64,000 bases of DNA from Rubrobacter taiwanensis (GCF_004337705.1 NZ_SKBU01000013.1:17731-81730); one strand, 5' to 3'; positions 25,825 through 34,841 are shown, counted from the first letter of the stretch. A program made the numbers and translations. The notes: a model not told the origin generated them from the sequence alone.

Positions 25825-27726
25825 ATGGTGCTGCACGAGAGGCAGGAGCTTCCGGACTTCGTCCGGGAGCACAACATAGACAACGTCACCCTCGATATCA
25901 TCGAGAACGCCCTCAAGAACATCCGCCACGAGATGGACCGGGTGCTCGTCACCACGGCCGTCAGCCCGATCATCCGCGAGCAGGCCGACGAGTTCCCCCT
26001 CATCGCCGACCGGCAGGGGCGCATGGTCGTCGGCCAGTTCGGAAGTCCCGTGGACACCGTCCTTGAGAACTCGCCCTACAAGGCAGAGGACCTCAAGGAC
26101 GGCGACGTTATCGCCCTCAACGACCCGTACATGATGGAGGGGAGCACCTCCCACCTTCCGGACATCCTGCTGGTGCGCCCGATCTTCTACGAGGGCGACC
26201 ACGTCGGCTACGCCCTGCAGTGGGGCAACCTGATGGACGTCGGCGGCAAGACCGCCGGTTCCATCCCCATCGACGCCCGCTCGATCTACGAGGAGGGCGT
26301 CCGGATGCCGCCCGTCAAGCTCTACGACGGCGGCAGGCTGAACGAGGAGGTCCTGCGCTTCTTCTGCCACAACTCCCGCACCCCGCGCGAGACCCGCGCG
26401 GACATCATGGCGATAGCCGCGGGCACGGCGGCGGGCGCGCAGAGGGTAAAGGACATCTGCGACCGCTTCGGCAAAGAGACCTACCTGGAGGCGTGCGACG
26501 CGCTGCTCGACAGGACGCGCACCAGCATCATAAACCTCATGCGCCAGCTCATCCCCGAGGGCGAGCGCTTCGAGTTCGAGGACTACACAGACGACGACGG
26601 CCTCGGCAACGGCCCCATAAAGCTCAAGCTCGCCATGTGGCGCGAGGGGGACACGCTGCACCTCGACTGGACCGGGACCGACGCCCAGGTCCCCGGCCCC
26701 GTCAACTTCCTCCTCAACCACCGGATGTTCCAGATGTTCGCCGGCGTCTTCCTGATCTCCGCCGTCGACCCCACGATCCTCTTCAACGACGGCTACTCCG
26801 ACGTCATAAAGGTCAACATCCCCGAGGGCTCCGTCCTGCGCCCGGTAGAGCCCGCTCCCCTCTCTAACCGCCTCGTCGTCATGGCCCGCCTCTTCGACGT
26901 GCTCGGCGCGGTCTACGCCAAGGCGATAGGCTTCAACGTCTCGGGCTCCTACGGCACGAGCCCCAACTTCGTCTACTCCGGCGTGAAGAAGAGCGGCGAG
27001 CCGTTCCAGACGATGGAGATCCTGTACGGCGGCATCCCGGCGATCCCCGGCAAGGACGGCCTCGACGGGCACTCCTGGTGGCCGGAGTTCCTCGCGGTCC
27101 CCGCCGAGTACATGGAGACTTACTACCCGATGATCGTCGAGGAGTACGCCGCCCGCCGCGACTCCTGCGGCGCGGGGCAGTTCCGCGGCGGCTGCGGGAT
27201 AAGGAAGGTCTACCGCTTCCTCGCCAACGGGCGCATCACCTACCAGGACGACCGCCACCACACCTATCCCTACGGGGTGGCCGGCGGCAGGCCCGGCGCC
27301 CCCTCAAAGAAGACCCTGATCCGCAAGAGCGGCGCGTCGGTGGAGCTCCCCTCCAAGGTGAGCGACGTCCCGGTCTTCGAGGGGGACCGGCTCGTCTTCG
27401 AGACCGCGGGGGCCGGAGGCGTCGGCGACCCGCTCGAGCGCGACCCCGAGGCCGTCGCCAGGGACGTCCGCTGGGGCCTCGTCAGTCGCGAGGCCGCCGG
27501 GAGCGAGTACGGGGTCGTGATAGGCGAAGACGGCTCCGTGGACGCGGCGGCTACAGAGTCGCGGCGCGAGCAGATAAGGAGCGCCCGTCCCGAACTGCCC
27601 GCCTTCGACCACGGCGACCTTCCTCCGCTCGAGGAGCAGCGACGGGTCATCGCCGAGACGCGCCGTAAGTTCAACGAGTGGCTCTCGCACGAGCTCGGCG
27701 CCGCTCGAGCCAACGGCAGGGGGTGA
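25825..27726 (+). CDS. hyuB: Hydantoinase B/oxoprolinase family protein, subunit B
   Basis: This 633-residue partner subunit begins with the family-typical DNVTLDIIENALKNIRHEMD and carries GDVIALNDPYMMEGSTSHLPD and, near the C-terminus, RRDSCGAGQFRGGCGIRKV and GAGGVGDPLERDPEAV. It forms the second half of the ATP-dependent hydantoin-opening enzyme. It follows hyuA by 6 nt and is followed after 4 nt by the amidase gene. A 1204-codon open frame on the opposite strand across hyuA and hyuB is an artefact of high GC at third positions. Confidence 0.88.
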   Translation: MVLHERQELPDFVREHNIDNVTLDIIENALKNIRHEMDRVLVTTAVSPIIREQADEFPLIADRQGRMVVGQFGSPVDTVLENSPYKAEDLKDGDVIALNDPYMMEGSTSHLPDILLVRPIFYEGDHVGYALQWGNLMDVGGKTAGSIPIDARSIYEEGVRMPPVKLYDGGRLNEEVLRFFCHNSRTPRETRADIMAIAAGTAAGAQRVKDICDRFGKETYLEACDALLDRTRTSIINLMRQLIPEGERFEFEDYTDDDGLGNGPIKLKLAMWREGDTLHLDWTGTDAQVPGPVNFLLNHRMFQMFAGVFLISAVDPTILFNDGYSDVIKVNIPEGSVLRPVEPAPLSNRLVVMARLFDVLGAVYAKAIGFNVSGSYGTSPNFVYSGVKKSGEPFQTMEILYGGIPAIPGKDGLDGHSWWPEFLAVPAEYMETYYPMIVEEYAARRDSCGAGQFRGGCGIRKVYRFLANGRITYQDDRHHTYPYGVAGGRPGAPSKKTLIRKSGASVELPSKVSDVPVFEGDRLVFETAGAGGVGDPLERDPEAVARDVRWGLVSREAAGSEYGVVIGEDGSVDAAATESRREQIRSARPELPAFDHGDLPPLEEQRRVIAETRRKFNEWLSHELGAARANGRG

Positions 27727-27730
27727 GCGG

Positions 27731-28354
27731 ATGCACATAGAGGGCTTCGGCGGACGCGGCGGCTTCGGGCGCCGCCCCGCCCTCGCCGTCATCGACATGA
27801 CCCTGGGCTTCACCGACCCGGAGTCGCCGCTGGCCTGCGACCTCGACGGCCCTGTAGAGAACATCCGGAGGCTGCTGGATGCCGCGCGGGAGGCCGAGAT
27901 CCCGGTCGTCTTCACGACCATCGCCTACCAGGAGAGCGACAGGCTCACCGCCGCCGCGTTCATAGACAAGGTGCCCGCCCTCCTCACCCTGGAGGCCGGG
28001 AGCCGGTGGGCCGAGATCGACCCGCGAATAGCCCCGCGCGCCTCCGAACCCGTACTGAACAAGCTCTTCGCCTCGGGCTTCTTCGGGACGCCGCTCGGAG
28101 CCTTGCTTACCGCGGCGGGGGTGGACACCCTGATCATCACCGGCGCCTCGACGAGCGGCTGCGTCCGGGCGACCGCCGTCGACGCCCTCCAGCACGGCTT
28201 CCGCCCCGTCGTCCCGCGCGAAGCGGTGGGTGACCGCAACCCGGATGCTCACGAGGCCAGCCTCTACGACATAGACGCCAAGTACGGCGACGTGGTATCT
28301 ATCGAGGAGGCGCTGCAGTATCTGAAGCGGATGGGAGAGCTAGCAAAACGATGA
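27731..28354 (+). CDS. Isochorismatase-fold amidohydrolase, N-carbamoylsarcosine amidase-like
   Basis: This 207-residue cysteine hydrolase has the catalytic triad of the superfamily: Asp22 (LAVIDMTLGF), Lys (VLNKLFASGFFGT) and Cys (GASTSGCVRATAVDALQHGF). The last block is the strongest match to N-carbamoylsarcosine amidase, which releases ammonia and carbon dioxide to give sarcosine. That activity would follow HyuAB opening of N-methylhydantoin in creatinine-type catabolism. The stop overlaps DUF3891 by 4 nt. Confidence 0.82.
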   Translation: MHIEGFGGRGGFGRRPALAVIDMTLGFTDPESPLACDLDGPVENIRRLLDAAREAEIPVVFTTIAYQESDRLTAAAFIDKVPALLTLEAGSRWAEIDPRIAPRASEPVLNKLFASGFFGTPLGALLTAAGVDTLIITGASTSGCVRATAVDALQHGFRPVVPREAVGDRNPDAHEASLYDIDAKYGDVVSIEEALQYLKRMGELAKR

Positions 28355-29139
28355 TAGTTCGCGACGCCGGAGACGGCTACCAGATCGTCTTCCAGACCGA
28401 CCACGCCACCCTCTCCGGCCAGCTCGCGGAGCGCTGGGGTAACGAGCGGTTCGCCCGCCCGGAGCCGTTCGAGCCCATGAAGATCGCCGCCTTCCGCCAC
28501 GACGACGGCTGGAGCGTCTGGGAGCGCGCGCCGCGCCTGGACGACGAAGGGAGGCCGCAGAACTTCCTGGACCGCGACGTGGCCGTGCACCTGCACCTGT
28601 ACAGGGCGGCCATCGCCGCCGTCTCCGAGGAAGACCGGTACGCCGGGCTGCTGGTCTCAATGCACGGCGCGGGGCTGTACAAGGGCCGCTATGCAGGCGA
28701 GGAGTCGCCGCCGCTGACCGGAGCCGCCTCCGCCCAAGACCTGGTAGACGAATTCGTGCGGGAACAGGAGGCGCACCGCGGCCGGCTGGTGGAAGAGATG
28801 GGGCTGGACGAGACCCGGCTCTGGACCAATTACCGGCTGCTCCAGGTCTACGACCGTCTCTCGCTCTACTTCTGCATGAACGACCTGGAGGGCGGCGAGC
28901 CGGCCTCGCTGGAGGACGTGCCGGTAGACTACTCCGCCGGGCGGGTGGACCTGAAGCTCGCGCCGGCCGCCCCTTGGCGCGTGCGCGCGCAGCCGTTCCC
29001 GTTCGGTGAGTCTCCATCCCGCTTCACGCTGCTCCGCCGGCTCGTACTCAAACGCGACTGGCCGGACCACGAGAGCTTCCGCCGGGATCTCTTCTCGGCG
29101 GAGCCGGAGGTGGTTGAGATAACCGTGGAGAGCGGGTAG
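28351..29139 (+). CDS. DUF3891 family protein
   Basis: This 262-residue protein matches DUF3891: YQIVFQTDHATLSGQLAERW near the start, FRHDDGWSVWE, and VAVHLHLYRAAI with SMHGAGLYKG. The many conserved His, Asp and Trp residues suggest a metal-dependent enzyme, but no reaction is known to me. The ATGA overlap with the amidase gene makes it the last member of the operon. It converges on an MFS gene with 3 bp between the stop codons. Confidence 0.75.
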   Translation: MIVRDAGDGYQIVFQTDHATLSGQLAERWGNERFARPEPFEPMKIAAFRHDDGWSVWERAPRLDDEGRPQNFLDRDVAVHLHLYRAAIAAVSEEDRYAGLLVSMHGAGLYKGRYAGEESPPLTGAASAQDLVDEFVREQEAHRGRLVEEMGLDETRLWTNYRLLQVYDRLSLYFCMNDLEGGEPASLEDVPVDYSAGRVDLKLAPAAPWRVRAQPFPFGESPSRFTLLRRLVLKRDWPDHESFRRDLFSAEPEVVEITVESG

Positions 29140-29142
29140 CGG

Positions 29143-30348
29143 CTATTCCCCGGTGCGGGCGGTCTTGCGGGCCAGCGGCAGGTAGAAGAGCGTGGCGGCG
29201 GCCGTCCCGGCGGCGGTGAACAGGAAGGCCGCGGTGTAGGCCTCGGGCGGGTACCGGCCCGCAGCGTCGGCGGGGAAGAGGTCCACCACCACCCCGATGA
29301 GCCACTGCAGGAGGAAGGTGCCGGCGATGCCGGCCAGATTCACCATGGAGACGGCCCGGGCGGTCATCCCCGGCGGGAAAGCGGTGCGGGCGTGTATCAA
29401 GAGCCCCGCTCCCGCCCCGCCAAAGAAGCCGAAGAGGAAGTAGAGCGCCGGGAGCAGCGCGAGCGGAGCCCGGAGTGCCAGGGCGAGCTGGCAGAGCGCG
29501 AAGAGCGCACAACCCGCGAGCACGACGCGGGCCACACCCAGCCGGTCGGCCAGCCAGCCGATGGCTCCGTACCCCGCGACCACCCCGATGCCCATGAGTA
29601 GTAGTAAGTTGCCGACGGCGATGCTCCCCAGGCCGGCGGCGTCGTAAAGGTACGGCCCCGCCCAGAGCCCCTGTATCCCGAGCAGCCCGCCGCACATGAA
29701 GAAGTTCAGCGCCGCGATGCGCCAGAAGCGTCCGCTGCCGAACACGCGCATGAGCCCGTCGCCGTTGGAGTCCGCGGACGGCCACGCCGCTCCCGGCGGG
29801 GCGTTACGGGCGAAGATGAGAATGACCAGCGCGCTCGCCGCGATCACCAGCGCCCCTCCGGCGAAGACCGCCCGCCATCCGAAGGTCTCGTTCAGGTATG
29901 CCAGCGGCGTGGCGGCGAAGAGCGCTCCCGAGGCCCCGACGCCCATCAGGATGCCCGAGACGGTCGCGAACTGGTGCGGCGGAAACCAGAGCGAGAACAC
30001 CTTAAAGGAGCCCATGAGCACCACCGCCATCCCCACGCCGAGCAGCGCCCGGCCCAGGATCAGCATCGGGAACGAGTCCGCAGCGGCGAAGACGAGACTG
30101 CCCGCCACTCCGGCCGCCATGAACACCGGCACCACCGGCCGCGGTCCCCAGCGGTCCAGGCTCAAGCCCACGGGGAGCTGGGCCAGGGCGAAGGCGGCGA
30201 AGAAGACGCTGGTCATGAGCCCGAGCTGCGCCGCGTCCAGCGCCAGCTCGCGAGAGAGGTCCGGCGCGATGACGGCATTTGCCGAGCGGAAGAAGTACGA
30301 GAGAAAGTAGGCGAACGTGAACAGCCCGAAGATGTGAAACCGGTTCAT
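29143..30348 (-). CDS. MFS transporter
   Basis: This 401-residue protein has 12 predicted membrane segments and the MFS loop motif (LPVGLSLDRWGPR about residue 65; GWLADRLG in the second half). It is unlike the OFA-type MFS at 58.7 kb. Convergence with the hydantoin operon and divergence from the HutC-type regulator (144 bp apart) make uptake of an amide or amino-acid-like compound possible, but specificity is unproven. Confidence 0.82.
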   Translation of the reverse strand: MNRFHIFGLFTFAYFLSYFFRSANAVIAPDLSRELALDAAQLGLMTSVFFAAFALAQLPVGLSLDRWGPRPVVPVFMAAGVAGSLVFAAADSFPMLILGRALLGVGMAVVLMGSFKVFSLWFPPHQFATVSGILMGVGASGALFAATPLAYLNETFGWRAVFAGGALVIAASALVILIFARNAPPGAAWPSADSNGDGLMRVFGSGRFWRIAALNFFMCGGLLGIQGLWAGPYLYDAAGLGSIAVGNLLLLMGIGVVAGYGAIGWLADRLGVARVVLAGCALFALCQLALALRAPLALLPALYFLFGFFGGAGAGLLIHARTAFPPGMTARAVSMVNLAGIAGTFLLQWLIGVVVDLFPADAAGRYPPEAYTAAFLFTAAGTAAATLFYLPLARKTARTGE

Positions 30349-30382
30349 CTGCCAGGCTCCCCCTCAGAGGCGTTGCTAACCT

Positions 30383-30398
30383 CCGCGTCCATACGCGG
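30383..30398. promoter_or_regulatory. Inverted repeat CCGCGT-N4-ACGCGG upstream of MFS gene
   Basis: This 6-4-6 inverted repeat sits 35-50 bp upstream of the MFS start, in the gap shared with the HutC-type regulator. It does not resemble that regulator's own candidate site. Confidence 0.3.
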
Positions 30399-30460
30399 AA
30401 CATACAGGCCTGCCGGGCGCTGTCAAGAAGCCGGAGTGCCGGAAGGGCCTCCCGGACATG

Positions 30461-30476
30461 TATAATGGTCTAGACC
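30461..30476 (+). promoter_or_regulatory. TATAAT followed by HutC/DasR-like operator GGTCTAGACC
   Basis: A perfect -10 TATAAT (30461-30466) abuts the palindrome GGTCTAGACC (30467-30476). That palindrome is the core of the operators bound by HutC-subfamily regulators such as DasR and NagR. It covers the predicted transcription start. Confidence 0.7.
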
Positions 30477-30492
30477 GGGTAGAGGAGGTGGA

Positions 30493-31221
30493 TTGGCCGG
30501 GATAGACACGAACAGCCCCATACCGAAGTACTACCAGCTGAAGGAGATCATCCGCGGGATGATCGAGTCCGAGGAGCTTCAGGAGGGGCAGCTCATCCCG
30601 TCGGAGCGGGAGCTGTGCGAGCGGTACGGCATCAGCCGGATGACGGCCCGCCAAGCGATAATGGAGCTTGTGAACGAGGGGGTTCTCTACCGGGAGCAGG
30701 GCAAGGGCACGTTCGTCGCCGGGAAGAAGGTACAGCAGGAGGCCGCGCGGCTGACCAGCTTCACCGAGGACATGCGCGAGCGGGGGATGGCGGTCTCCAG
30801 CACGGTACTGGAGATGGAGGTGGAGCCTGCCGGGCCGGTCGTGGCGCGGTTTCTAAGGGTGGATGAGGGGGAGCGCATCATCCGGCTCAAGCGGCTCCGG
30901 AATGCCGACGGGGAACCGATGGCGCTCGAGACCAGCCACCTCCTCTACGATGTGGCCCGGGGGACGCTGGAGGTGGATATGTCGAAGAGCTCCCTCTACG
31001 AGGAGCTGCGCCGTGGCGGGGTCAGTATCTCGCACGCCGAGCAGAGCTACGAGGCGGCGCTCGTCGGCGAGGCTGACGCGGAGGTGCTGGGTGTGGCGCC
31101 CGGCAGTCCGGCGCTGCTCATCGAGCGGGTGACCTTCGACGCGAAGGGCCGGGCTTTCGAGTATGTCCGGAGCGTCTACCGGGGCGACCGCTACCGCATA
31201 ACGAGCGTGCTGCGCGTCTGA
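30493..31221 (+). CDS. GntR-family (HutC/UTRA) regulator
   Basis: This 242-residue repressor has an N-terminal winged helix (PIPKYYQLKEIIRGMIES; SERELCERYGISRMTARQAI) and a C-terminal UTRA ligand domain (ALETSHLLYD; SVYRGDRYRITSVL). The start is TTG 30493, with AGGAGG 4 nt upstream. Its own promoter carries a GGTCTAGACC operator. L-asparaginase starts 3 nt after its stop, so the regulator and enzyme form one unit and the effector may be linked to asparagine or a sugar-amide. Confidence 0.9.
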   Translation: MAGIDTNSPIPKYYQLKEIIRGMIESEELQEGQLIPSERELCERYGISRMTARQAIMELVNEGVLYREQGKGTFVAGKKVQQEAARLTSFTEDMRERGMAVSSTVLEMEVEPAGPVVARFLRVDEGERIIRLKRLRNADGEPMALETSHLLYDVARGTLEVDMSKSSLYEELRRGGVSISHAEQSYEAALVGEADAEVLGVAPGSPALLIERVTFDAKGRAFEYVRSVYRGDRYRITSVLRV

Positions 31222-31224
31222 GCC

Positions 31225-32223
31225 ATGGGGGAGCGGGACGGCACCGTAACGGTTCTCGCCACCGGGGGCACGATCGCGTCGCTGCCGGGGCCGGAGGGGG
31301 GCGTGGTGGCGGCGGCGAGCGGGGAGGAACTGCTGGCGGCGGTTCCGGAGCTGGCGCAGGTCGCCGACTGCCGTGTGGAGGAGCTGTTCAGGATCGGTGG
31401 CTACCTCATGACGCCGCGGGAGATGCTTGTGGTGGCGCAGCGCGTGCGGGAGCTGGAGGCGGAGCGGGGCGTGAGCGGGATCGTGGTGACCCACGGCACC
31501 GACACCATGGAGGAGACAGCGTACCTGGTAGATCTCCTCTACGCCGGGGAGAAGCCCGTGGTCTTCACCGGGGCGCAGCGCAACGCCGCCGTTCCGGACA
31601 CCGACGGGCCGCGCAACCTGCGCGACGCTGTGCGGGTCGCGGCAAGCCCGGCGGCGCGGGGACTCGGGGCGGTTATCGTGATGGGCGGGGTGGTGGAGGC
31701 GGCGCGCGAGGCTACCAAGGTTCATACTTCGGACCTACGGGCCTTCGGCTCGCCGGGGGCCGGAAGCCTCGGCGAGGTGACCGAGGAGGCCGTCCACGTC
31801 TTCCGCTCCCGGCCCCGGCCCGGCAACCTGAGCCGAGTGGATGCGCTGCCGTATCGGGTGAGCCTGGTGAAGCTCTTCGCCGGGATAGACGGAACGTTCA
31901 TCAGAGCGGCGCGCGAGGCCGGTGATGGGGGGATCGTTCTGGAGTGCTTCGGCATCGGGAACGCGAACCGCGCCGTGCTCTCGGAGGTGGAGCGCTGCAT
32001 CGAGTCCGGAATGGCCGTGCTCGTCGTCTCGCGCTGCCCGGAGGGGCGCGTGCGGCCGGTCTACGGCAACGGCGGCGGCCACGATCTGGCCGCCGCGGGC
32101 GCTATCTTCGGCGGCTCTCTCAGCGGGCAGAAGGCGCGCGTCCTGCTCATGGCCGCGCTCGCGGCGGCCGGCGAGTCCGGCGGGGCGGTCGAGGAGCTGC
32201 TCGCGCCGCACCTGGCGCTGTAG
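31225..32223 (+). CDS. L-asparaginase (type I/II fold)
   Basis: This 332-residue enzyme hydrolyses asparagine to aspartate and ammonia. TGGTIASLPG at the N-terminus supplies the first catalytic Thr, VVTHGTDTMEETAYLVDLL the second with Asp, and EATKVHT the Lys. No signal peptide is present, indicating cytoplasmic action. It is translationally coupled to the HutC-type regulator. Glutaminase side activity cannot be judged. Confidence 0.9.
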   Translation: MGERDGTVTVLATGGTIASLPGPEGGVVAAASGEELLAAVPELAQVADCRVEELFRIGGYLMTPREMLVVAQRVRELEAERGVSGIVVTHGTDTMEETAYLVDLLYAGEKPVVFTGAQRNAAVPDTDGPRNLRDAVRVAASPAARGLGAVIVMGGVVEAAREATKVHTSDLRAFGSPGAGSLGEVTEEAVHVFRSRPRPGNLSRVDALPYRVSLVKLFAGIDGTFIRAAREAGDGGIVLECFGIGNANRAVLSEVERCIESGMAVLVVSRCPEGRVRPVYGNGGGHDLAAAGAIFGGSLSGQKARVLLMAALAAAGESGGAVEELLAPHLAL

Positions 32224-32374
32224 CGCCGGCGAATTCTTGCGCCCGGCGGGCGTCGGACCGGATAGAGTTGAGGTAGACGAGAGAGCTGCCGGGAAGAGGA
32301 GCGGAGATATCTCTCGGCCTCGGGCGAGAGAAGATTCGCGCTGCCCGCCGGTTCCGACGGAGGAGGAACGGGAG

Positions 32375-33148
32375 ATGTTGTTCGCCACTATCTTTGTCCT
32401 TGTCGGGGTTGCCGTTTGGGTGGCCGCCGGGGTGCTGCTCTACTTCCGGCGCAAGACCCTCCAGAAGACGGAAGCGATGCGCAGGGTCGAGACCTCCCGG
32501 GCTGCAGACGTCTCCCGCATGACCCCCGGCGAGCCGGTCGAGGTCACGGGCACGCTGCGGTGCGGGAGCCCGCTGACGAGCGAGATGGCCAGGCACACCT
32601 GCGCCTACTACCATTCCCGCGTCATCCGGGAGTACGAGGAGCGGTACCGCGACTCCGAGGGGCGCTCCCGCACTAGCCGGCGCTCAGAGACCGTGGCCTC
32701 CAGCGAGCGGTTCGCGCCGTTCGTCGTGGAGGACGAGTCGGGTAAGGTCGGCGTGCACGGCGAGGGCGCGGAGGTGGACGCCCTAGAGATCATAAACCGC
32801 TTCGAGCGCGATCCGGGAAGCGGCTCCAGCATCACCCTCGGCGGGTTCACGGTGAGCCTGGGCGGGGGAGACCGCACCATCGGCTACCGCTACGTGGAGA
32901 GCGTGCTGAACTCGGACGCGCCGGTCTACGTGCTGGGCGTCGTGCGGCCGGATGGGGAGATCGGGGCTCCCGGCGAGGACGGAGAGGGGCGCTTTATTAT
33001 CAGCTACCGCTCCGAGGCGGAGCTGGAGAAGAAGTTCAAGCGTGAGGCGCGGGTGCAGGCCCTGATCTCTGCGGGCCTCTTCCTCTTCGGGGCGATCTTC
33101 GTCGCCGTCGGGGTCGCCGCCGCTACCGGAGCCTTCGGACTCTCATAA
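32375..33148 (+). CDS. GIDE-domain membrane protein
   Basis: This 257-residue protein has one hydrophobic helix at each end (residues 3-25 and about 233-252), with a soluble domain between that resembles the GIDE domain of the MULAN/E3-like family (GEPVEVTGTLRC; HTCAYYHSRVIREYEERYRD; FAPFVVEDESGKVGVHGEGA). In eukaryotes this domain precedes a RING finger; here there is none. Bacterial function is unknown. ATG 32375 has GGAGGAACGGGAG upstream. It is probably monocistronic. Confidence 0.7.
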   Translation: MLFATIFVLVGVAVWVAAGVLLYFRRKTLQKTEAMRRVETSRAADVSRMTPGEPVEVTGTLRCGSPLTSEMARHTCAYYHSRVIREYEERYRDSEGRSRTSRRSETVASSERFAPFVVEDESGKVGVHGEGAEVDALEIINRFERDPGSGSSITLGGFTVSLGGGDRTIGYRYVESVLNSDAPVYVLGVVRPDGEIGAPGEDGEGRFIISYRSEAELEKKFKREARVQALISAGLFLFGAIFVAVGVAAATGAFGLS

Positions 33149-33163
33149 CGGTTGGGGAGCGGC

Positions 33164-33169
33164 TAGAAT
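33164..33169 (+). promoter_or_regulatory. -10-like TAGAAT 6 nt before start codon
   Basis: The hexamer lies 6 nt upstream of ATG 33176, which has no Shine-Dalgarno. This is the same layout as the cinA start and suggests a leaderless mRNA. Confidence 0.45.
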
Positions 33170-33175
33170 CGGGGC

Positions 33176-34606
33176 ATGCCGGAGCGGGATGTGCACTACG
33201 ATGCCGTGGTGGTCGGAGCCGGGCCCAACGGGCTAGCGGCCGCCGTGGAGCTGGCCCGTGGTGGCCGGTCGGTGCTGGTGCTGGAAGCTAACGAGCAGAT
33301 CGGCGGCGGAACCAGCTCCATGGAGCTGACCCTTCCCGGATTCGTTCACGATCTCGGCTCGGCGATACACCCGCTCGGGGTCGGGTCGCCGTTCTTCCGC
33401 TCGCTGCCGCTGGAGGAGCACGGTCTGGAGTGGGTACACCCCGCCGCGCCGCTCGCCCACCCGCTCGACGGCGGCCGGGCCGCCGTCCTCGAACGCTCCA
33501 TAGAAGAGACGGGCTGCACGCTGGGCGGGGACGCCGCAGCCTACCGCCGCCTCATGCAGCCGCTCGTGCGGGAGTGGGAGAGGATCATCCCCGCCGTCCT
33601 CGGCCCGCCGCGCCCCACGAGGCACGTGCTCGCGCTCGGGCGCTTCGGGTTGCAGGCGATCCGTTCGGCGCGCAAGCTCGCGGCGGGCGCGTTCCGCGAG
33701 GAGCCTGCCCGGGCGCTGTTCGCCGGGAACGCGGCCCACTCCTTCCTGCCGCTGGAGCGGAGTCCGAGCGCGGCCTTCGGCCTGATACTGGGCCTGCTCG
33801 GCCACGCCGTGGGCTGGCCGTTCCCGAAGGGTGGCTCGCAGAGGATAGCCGGCGCGCTGGCGAGCTATCTCCGCTCTCTGGGCGGCGAGATCCGGACCGG
33901 CGTACGCGTGAGCTCCGTGAACGAGCTGCCGCCGGCCCGCGCTTATCTCTTCAACGTCACGCCGCGCCAGCTCCTGAAGATCGCCGGGGACCGGCTGCCG
34001 GCCCGCTACCGGAGCGCCCTCGGGCGCTACCGCTACGGTCCCGGCGCCTTCAAGCTGGACCTCGCCCTCGACGGGCCGGTCCCCTGGGAGGCCGAAGAGT
34101 GCGCCCGCGCCGGGACCGTGCACCTCGGCGGGACGCTGGAGGAGATAGCCGCCGGGGAGCGGGCCGTCTGCCGCGGGCAGCACCCGGAGCGCCCGTTCGT
34201 ATTGCTGGCCCAGCAGAGCCTCTTCGACCCCACGCGCGCGCCGGAGGGCAAGCACACCGTGTGGGCGTACTGCCACGTCCCCAACGGCTCGTGGTACGAC
34301 ATGACGGAGAGGATAGAGGCCCAGATAGAGCGCTTCGCCCCTGGCTTCCGGGACCGCATCCTCGCGAAGCGTCCGACGGGACCGGCGGAGCTGGAGCGCA
34401 TGAACCCCAACCTCGTCGGCGGGGACATAAACGGAGGGCTCATGGATCTCCGGCAGTTCGTCGCCCGCCCGGTGGCGAGCCCCACGCCGTACCGGACCCC
34501 GGCTCGTGACATCTACATCTGCTCCTCCTCCACCCCGCCGGGCGGCGGCGTGCACGGCATGTGTGGCTACCACGCCGCCCGCGCCGTCCTGAGCGACCAT
34601 CCGTAG
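33176..34606 (+). CDS. Phytoene-dehydrogenase-like FAD oxidoreductase
   Basis: This 476-residue flavoprotein has a dinucleotide motif VVVGAGPNGLAAAVELA near the N-terminus and the C-terminal segment CSSSTPPGGGVHGMCGYHAA that closes the FAD site. It belongs to the CrtI/COG1233 group, which includes carotenoid desaturases and many uncharacterised members. No other carotenoid gene is adjacent, so the substrate is open. Confidence 0.82.
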   Translation: MPERDVHYDAVVVGAGPNGLAAAVELARGGRSVLVLEANEQIGGGTSSMELTLPGFVHDLGSAIHPLGVGSPFFRSLPLEEHGLEWVHPAAPLAHPLDGGRAAVLERSIEETGCTLGGDAAAYRRLMQPLVREWERIIPAVLGPPRPTRHVLALGRFGLQAIRSARKLAAGAFREEPARALFAGNAAHSFLPLERSPSAAFGLILGLLGHAVGWPFPKGGSQRIAGALASYLRSLGGEIRTGVRVSSVNELPPARAYLFNVTPRQLLKIAGDRLPARYRSALGRYRYGPGAFKLDLALDGPVPWEAEECARAGTVHLGGTLEEIAAGERAVCRGQHPERPFVLLAQQSLFDPTRAPEGKHTVWAYCHVPNGSWYDMTERIEAQIERFAPGFRDRILAKRPTGPAELERMNPNLVGGDINGGLMDLRQFVARPVASPTPYRTPARDIYICSSSTPPGGGVHGMCGYHAARAVLSDHP

Positions 34607-34667
34607 AGACCGGCGGGCGCGAAAGAGATATTATTGTGGTGGTTGCAAACGCCGGAAAGGAGGCGGG

Positions 34668-34841
34668 ATGCCAGAACAGAGGGTTGCCGGGGGTCTCCGG
34701 CTCAGCCGCAAGGAGTTCTTCCGGCTGGGCGCCGCCAGCGTGGCGGGCCTCGCCCTGCTGGCCGCCGGCTGCGGGGCCGGGGAAGGGGAAGACAACGGTG
34801 GGGAGGAAGAAGACGACGAGGACGACGAAGGCGGCTATTAG
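34668..34841 (+). CDS. 57-residue acidic Tat-type lipoprotein
   Basis: This gene is short but well formed: GGAAAGGAGG lies 5 nt before the ATG. The peptide has a Tat-like SRKEFFRLG motif (RK rather than RR), a hydrophobic stretch and a lipobox LAAGC with Cys35. Only 22 residues follow the Cys, and 12 of these are Asp or Glu. It would be a lipid-anchored acidic tail on the outer face of the membrane. I know no family. It stands alone between a FAD enzyme and a convergent MFS gene. Confidence 0.6.
   Translation: MPEQRVAGGLRLSRKEFFRLGAASVAGLALLAAGCGAGEGEDNGGEEEDDEDDEGGY

Noticed and set aside
23647..27261. A 1204-codon open frame on the minus strand across hyuA and hyuB
   Set aside because: It is antisense to two well-recognised genes and has no motif. 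It exists because high GC at third positions removes stop codons.
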